From Pseudomonadota bacterium (GTDB taxonomy: Bacteria > Pseudomonadota > Gammaproteobacteria > Steroidobacterales > Steroidobacteraceae), in contig QGUX01000158.1 in the NCBI GenBank assembly GCA_003242275.1, positions 1 to 8,287 on the forward strand: DNA of 8,287 nucleotides, written 5' to 3'. The position numbers were made by a program, and so were the translations under genes. Below, piece by piece: positions 6,200 through 8,287 of this stretch (its first letter is position 1; each line of letters begins with the position of its first letter). Below the pieces are notes generated by a model that was not told the origin of the DNA, did not search any database, and saw nothing but the letters and a program-made list of their open reading frames with translations.

Positions 6200-6669
6200 G
6201 CTGCCGGGGCCTGCCTCGCTGCCGGGACTCACGCCTCGCGGCGGCCGGATTCACCCTCATCGAGCTGGTGATCGCGCTGGCCGTGGTGGCCATCCTCTGC
6301 GCCATCGCCTGGCCAGGCTACGGCGCGGTGATGCACCGTGCCCAGCGTACCGAGGCGCGCCTAGCGCTGCTGGACCTGCAGCACGCCGAGGAACGGCACT
6401 ACATGCGCCACTTCGCCTACACCGATCGCCTGGAGGAGGCGACGTCCGCAGGCGGGCTGGGGAAAAGCGCACGGACCGCCACCGGCGCCTATGCGCTTTC
6501 CATCGCGCTGCGCGAGGACGGGCAGGGCTACGTGGCGCAGGCCATCGCCCATCCCCAGGGCAGGCAGGCGCGCGACTGGACCTGCGCCAGCTTCACCATG
6601 GACGAAACCGGGCAGCGGAGTGCCAGGGATGCGGACGGCCGCGATACGACAGCCGCCTGCTGGCGCTGA
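6196..6669 (+). CDS. pilE: PilE-like type IV pilin
   Basis: Predicted 157-residue prepilin closing the rightward cluster. Cleavage is at G|FTLIELVIALAVVAILCAIAWPGYG, with Phe1, Glu5 and the Pro near residue 22 typical of type IVa pilins. RRAEA-like RAQRTEARLALLDLQHAEERHYMRHFAYTD is the PilE/ComP signature. The end, CASFTMDETGQRSA...TTAACW, holds the two Cys that form the terminal D-region disulphide in this family. In Pseudomonas PilE is a minor pilin encoded after pilY1 and pilY2 and next to ispH, as here. GTG 6196 is chosen because it overlaps the stop of the downstream frame of the PilY1-like gene (GTGA) and no in-frame ATG precedes the cleavage site. The leader would be 18 residues. Ribosome binding is modest (GGACGG at 6183-6188). 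It looks intact and well conserved. Confidence 0.85.
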   Translation: MSCRGLPRCRDSRLAAAGFTLIELVIALAVVAILCAIAWPGYGAVMHRAQRTEARLALLDLQHAEERHYMRHFAYTDRLEEATSAGGLGKSARTATGAYALSIALREDGQGYVAQAIAHPQGRQARDWTCASFTMDETGQRSARDADGRDTTAACWR

Positions 6670-6679
6670 TGCCCGGGCT

Positions 6680-6705
6680 GCCGCGAGCTATCCCGCCTTC
6701 GCGGC
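6680..6705. terminator. Possible hairpin at the convergent pilE/ispH junction
   Basis: GCCGCGA (6680-6686) pairs perfectly with TCGCGGC (6699-6705) around a 12-base loop that contains the ispH stop codon. It lies 11 bases past the pilE-like stop, in a gap of only 18 bases between convergent genes. No T-run follows on the plus strand, so classical intrinsic termination is uncertain; it could act as a transcription roadblock or 3' end stabiliser. Confidence 0.3.
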
Positions 6706-7635
6706 CCGCAGTGCCTTCGGCAGGCTGAACACCACCTTCTCTTCCCGGCCGACGATCTCGCGCGGTTCCTCACCGCCCCACGACCTCAGGCGTTCCACCA
6801 CCTGCTGCACCAGCAGTTCGGGCGCCGAAGCTCCCGCCGTGACGCCCACCGCCCGCCGGCCCTCGAACCACCGGCGCTTCAGGTTGTCCGGGCCATCCAC
6901 GAGGTAACCGGGGATGCCCGCGCGGTCGGCCAGTTCGCGCAGGCGGTTGGAGTTCGAGCTGCTGGCCGAACCGACGACCACCAGCACGTCGCATTGTTCC
7001 AGCAGCTTCTTCACCGCGTCCTGGCGGTTCTGCGTGGCGTAGCAGATGTCCTCGACGCGCGGCGCCTGCAGCTGCGGGAAGCGCCGGCGCAGCACCTCGA
7101 CGATGGCCTGGGTGTCGTCCACCGACAGGGTGGTCTGGGTGACGAAGGCGAGCGTTTCCGGACGCGCCACCTCGAGCTTCTCGGCATCCTCGATGTCCTC
7201 GACGAGGTGGATTGAACCGCCGAACGAGGTGTCGAAGCGGCCCATGGTGCCCTCCACCTCGGGATGGCCGGCATGGCCGATCAGCACCACATCGCGCGCA
7301 TCACGCGCATAGCGCGACACCTCCAGGTGGACCTTGGTGACCAGCGGACAGGTGGCGTCGAAGACGTTCAGCCCCCGTCGGCGGGCCTCGATCTCGACGG
7401 CGCTGGAGACGCCGTGCGCGGAGAAGATCACCGTGGCGCCGTCGGGCACCTCGTCCAGTTCCTCGACGAAGCGCGCACCGAGGCCGCGCAGGCGGTCCAC
7501 CACGTGGCGGTTGTGCACCACCTCGTGGCGTACATAGATCGGTGCGCCGAACAGCTCCAGCGCCCGCTCGACGATGTCGATGGCACGGTCCACGCCTGCG
7601 CAGAAGCCCCGTGGACTGGCCAGCAGGATCCGCAT
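6688..7635 (-). CDS. ispH: 4-hydroxy-3-methylbut-2-enyl diphosphate reductase
   Basis: IspH (LytB), the last enzyme of the MEP isoprenoid pathway, reduces HMBPP to IPP and DMAPP with an oxygen-sensitive iron-sulphur cluster in the cytoplasm. The 315-residue product matches the usual size. The three cluster cysteines are present: Cys12 ([10 protein letters not shown]), Cys96 ([11 protein letters not shown]) and Cys198 ([11 protein letters not shown]). Substrate and proton-transfer residues are also there: His41 (VVHN), His74 (SAHGVS), His124 and Glu126 ([11 protein letters not shown]), Thr168 (TQTTLS) and the [10 protein letters not shown] loop. ATG 7635 gives the standard N-terminus [12 protein letters not shown]. 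In-frame GTG 7647 overlaps the lspA stop and would add four residues. It is probably cotranscribed with ileS and lspA, and converges on the pilE-like gene. Confidence 0.97.
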   Translation of the reverse strand: MRILLASPRGFCAGVDRAIDIVERALELFGAPIYVRHEVVHNRHVVDRLRGLGARFVEELDEVPDGATVIFSAHGVSSAVEIEARRRGLNVFDATCPLVTKVHLEVSRYARDARDVVLIGHAGHPEVEGTMGRFDTSFGGSIHLVEDIEDAEKLEVARPETLAFVTQTTLSVDDTQAIVEVLRRRFPQLQAPRVEDICYATQNRQDAVKKLLEQCDVLVVVGSASSSNSNRLRELADRAGIPGYLVDGPDNLKRRWFEGRRAVGVTAGASAPELLVQQVVERLRSWGGEEPREIVGREEKVVFSLPKALRAAKAG

Positions 7636-7643
7636 CCCGCCGC

Positions 7644-8171
7644 TCACGGCACCCTGCCCCTGGCCACCTGCCGCTCGCGGCGCCACTGGCGCAGCGCGTC
7701 GAGCAGGATGCAGCCGGCGCCGACGGTGATGCAGCTGTCGGCCACGTTGAAGGCGGGAAAGTAGGCATTGCCCCAATGCGCGGCCACGAAGTCGACCACG
7801 TAGCCGTGGCGGATGCGGTCGATGGCATTGCCGACCGCACCGCTGGCAATCAGCATCAGCCCCGCGCCCTGCAGGTACTGGCCCTGCGCCCGCATCCGGC
7901 GCAAGGTCCACAGGATCACCGCGGTGACCAGCAGCGCGAACACCGTGAATGCCCAGCGCTGCCAGCCGCCGGCGCTGGCCAGGAAGCTGAAGGCGGCGCC
8001 GGTGTTGCGCGCATGCACGATGTCGAGCACCGGCAGCACACGGATCGACTCGTGCAGCGCCATCGAGTGCGAAATGACGGCCTTGGTGACCTGGTCCAGC
8101 ACCAGCATCACCGCCCCCAGCGGCCACCAGGCGAGGCCGGAGCGGCGCAGGGGCAGTGACTTCTCAGACAT
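7644..8171 (-). CDS. lspA: Lipoprotein signal peptidase (signal peptidase II)
   Basis: LspA is the inner-membrane aspartyl protease that cleaves signal peptides from diacylglyceryl-modified prolipoproteins. The 175-residue product has four hydrophobic segments (about 13-33, 70-90, 99-116 and 140-160). Conserved blocks are LDQVTK (25-30), [12 protein letters not shown] (53-64), [18 protein letters not shown] (111-128) with catalytic Asp118, and FNVADSCI (141-148) with catalytic Asp145. ATG 8171 is chosen from GAGG at 8181-8184 and fit to the family N-terminus. The start overlaps the end of ileS by 8 nt, and the stop touches the possible GTG start of ispH, so the three genes are packed as one transcription unit. 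No slyD/fkpB lies between lspA and ispH, unlike the Pseudomonas arrangement. Confidence 0.96.
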   Translation of the reverse strand: MSEKSLPLRRSGLAWWPLGAVMLVLDQVTKAVISHSMALHESIRVLPVLDIVHARNTGAAFSFLASAGGWQRWAFTVFALLVTAVILWTLRRMRAQGQYLQGAGLMLIASGAVGNAIDRIRHGYVVDFVAAHWGNAYFPAFNVADSCITVGAGCILLDALRQWRRERQVARGRVP

Positions 8172-8287
8172 GTCGTCGGACCTCGGGTTGACCGGAGATG
8201 TTGCCGATGCAGCGCCCGCACAGCTCCGGATGCTCCGCATGGCTGCCCACGTCGGGCACGCGGTGCCAGCAGCGCACGCACTTGGCA
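8164..8287 (-). CDS. ileS: Isoleucyl-tRNA synthetase, C-terminal end (runs off the right edge)
   Basis: The last 40 codons of a protein that ends in a zinc-finger-like module: KCVRCWH, then [12 protein letters not shown], and stop. This is the C-terminal CxxC...CxxC zinc-binding element of bacterial IleS, which charges tRNA-Ile. ileS lying directly before lspA is a common gammaproteobacterial arrangement. The stop codon lies 8 nt inside lspA. The catalytic domain is outside the window. Confidence 0.9.
   Translation of the reverse strand, partial: AKCVRCWHRVPDVGSHAEHPELCGRCIGNISGQPEVRRHV

Noticed and set aside
1..8287. tRNA, rRNA, CRISPR arrays, insertion sequences or phage genes
   Set aside because: None seen: no regularly spaced repeats, no transposase or integrase motifs, and coding density is nearly complete.

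Overview
The window is high-GC bacterial chromosome. It carries two type IV pilus minor-pilin clusters, placed back to back, next to a housekeeping block. The right edge reads leftward as ileS (C-terminal end) - lspA - ispH. This block commonly neighbours the fimU-pilVWXY1-pilE cluster in Pseudomonas-type and other gammaproteobacteria. That neighbourhood, the high GC and the family features of IspH, LspA and the pilins point to a high-GC gammaproteobacterium. This is an inference; the genus cannot be read from the window.

Left half (minus strand, about 3136 down to 1): a tightly packed operon of fimT/fimU-like (GspH-domain), pilV, pilW, pilX and the start of pilY1. The first three junctions overlap by 4 nt (ATGA or GTGA), and pilX-pilY1 are 3 nt apart. 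These proteins resemble the canonical priming and tip complex of the type IVa pilus: four minor pilins plus the PilY1 adhesin with its von Willebrand A-like metal site. PilY1 runs off the left edge.

Middle (3137-3282): a short divergent intergenic region. It holds a 14-bp imperfect direct repeat (12 of 14 identical) with a 21-bp period. The core half-sites are 9 bp, separated by 12 bp, and resemble AlgR/LytTR-type tandem sites.

Right-centre (plus strand, 3283 to 6669): a second, diverged set in the same order: pilV-like, pilW-like, pilX-like, a short PilY1-like protein and a pilE-like pilin. It has no GspH-type pilin of its own. The PilY1-like gene is much shorter than pilY1. It has its own signal peptide, a C-terminal beta-propeller-like segment and an intact DxDxDGxxD calcium loop, but no N-terminal A-domain. 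Its reading frame is broken once, near 5778-5790. The pilX-like/PilY1-like and PilY1-like/pilE junctions overlap by 4 nt.

Right end (minus strand): ispH converges on the pilE-like gene with only 18 nt between stop codons, followed by lspA and the end of ileS. The most unusual content is the second minor-pilin set with its propeller-only PilY1-like protein, and the possible shared control region between the two operons.
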